Assembly (NCBI GenBank): GCA_903951185.1
Contig: CAJBBC010000131.1
Location: 1-5,668, forward strand
Length of the DNA: 5,668 nucleotides
From: an uncultured Actinomycetes bacterium
Lineage (GTDB): Bacteria; Actinomycetota; Actinomycetes; S36-B12; UBA5976
Reading direction: 5' to 3'
In this document: piece after piece, positions 5,652-5,668 of the stretch
Numbering within the stretch: the stretch's first letter is position 1
How the letters are laid out: the number at the start of each line of letters is the position of its first letter
Program-made: the position numbers and the translations under genes
The notes under the pieces: model-generated
The model's database searches: none
Told to the model about the DNA's origin: nothing
What the model saw: only the letters and a program-made list of their open reading frames with translations

Positions 5652-5668
5652 ATTAGTTAAATTACTTC

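Noticed and set aside
1..5668. Mobile elements, tRNAs, CRISPR arrays, toxin-antitoxin or phage defence genes.
   Set aside because: No inverted terminal repeats, transposase motifs, tRNA-like cloverleaf, spaced repeats or defence-gene motifs were seen. The five genes all belong to known families.

Overview
The window carries five complete protein-coding genes and no RNA genes, insertion sequences or CRISPR arrays. It looks like chromosomal DNA of a low-GC, streamlined actinobacterium. The reasons are: a MurA with Asp in place of the catalytic Cys, of the mycobacterial type; a PduO-type cobalamin adenosyltransferase divergent from murA, an arrangement I recall from Mycobacterium tuberculosis (Rv1314c/Rv1315); apparent leaderless promoters; short intergenic gaps; and AT-rich codon use (many TTA, AAT, GAA). 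A freshwater acI/Nanopelagicales-type organism would fit. That placement is inference from composition and gene style, not a computed phylogeny.

Layout. On the minus strand, murA (10-1287) makes the first committed peptidoglycan precursor. A 62-bp divergent intergenic region (1288-1349) separates it from a plus-strand cob(I)alamin adenosyltransferase (1350-1922). That gene converges, with only a 10-bp gap, on a minus-strand nucleoside hydrolase (1933-2880). A 167-bp divergent region (2881-3047) then leads to a plus-strand secreted subtilisin-family (S8) protease of 570 residues (3048-4760). It has a signal peptide, a propeptide, an aqualysin/proteinase K-like catalytic domain, a Pro/Ala-rich linker and a very basic C-terminal domain. 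A 135-bp gap (4761-4895) holds a 24-bp inverted repeat directly upstream of a GntR/FadR-family regulator with an FCD ligand-binding domain (4896-5618). A strong, nearly symmetric intrinsic terminator closes the window.

The genes do not form one pathway. They cover cell-wall synthesis, B12 cofactor activation, nucleoside salvage, extracellular proteolysis and metabolite-responsive regulation. Every gene is its own transcription unit or faces its neighbour divergently or convergently, except the protease and the regulator, which lie in tandem but are separated by an apparent promoter and operator region. I see no clear undescribed system. The points most worth checking are the operator-like palindrome before the regulator, the basic C-terminal domain of the protease, and the paired leaderless-type promoters between murA and the adenosyltransferase.
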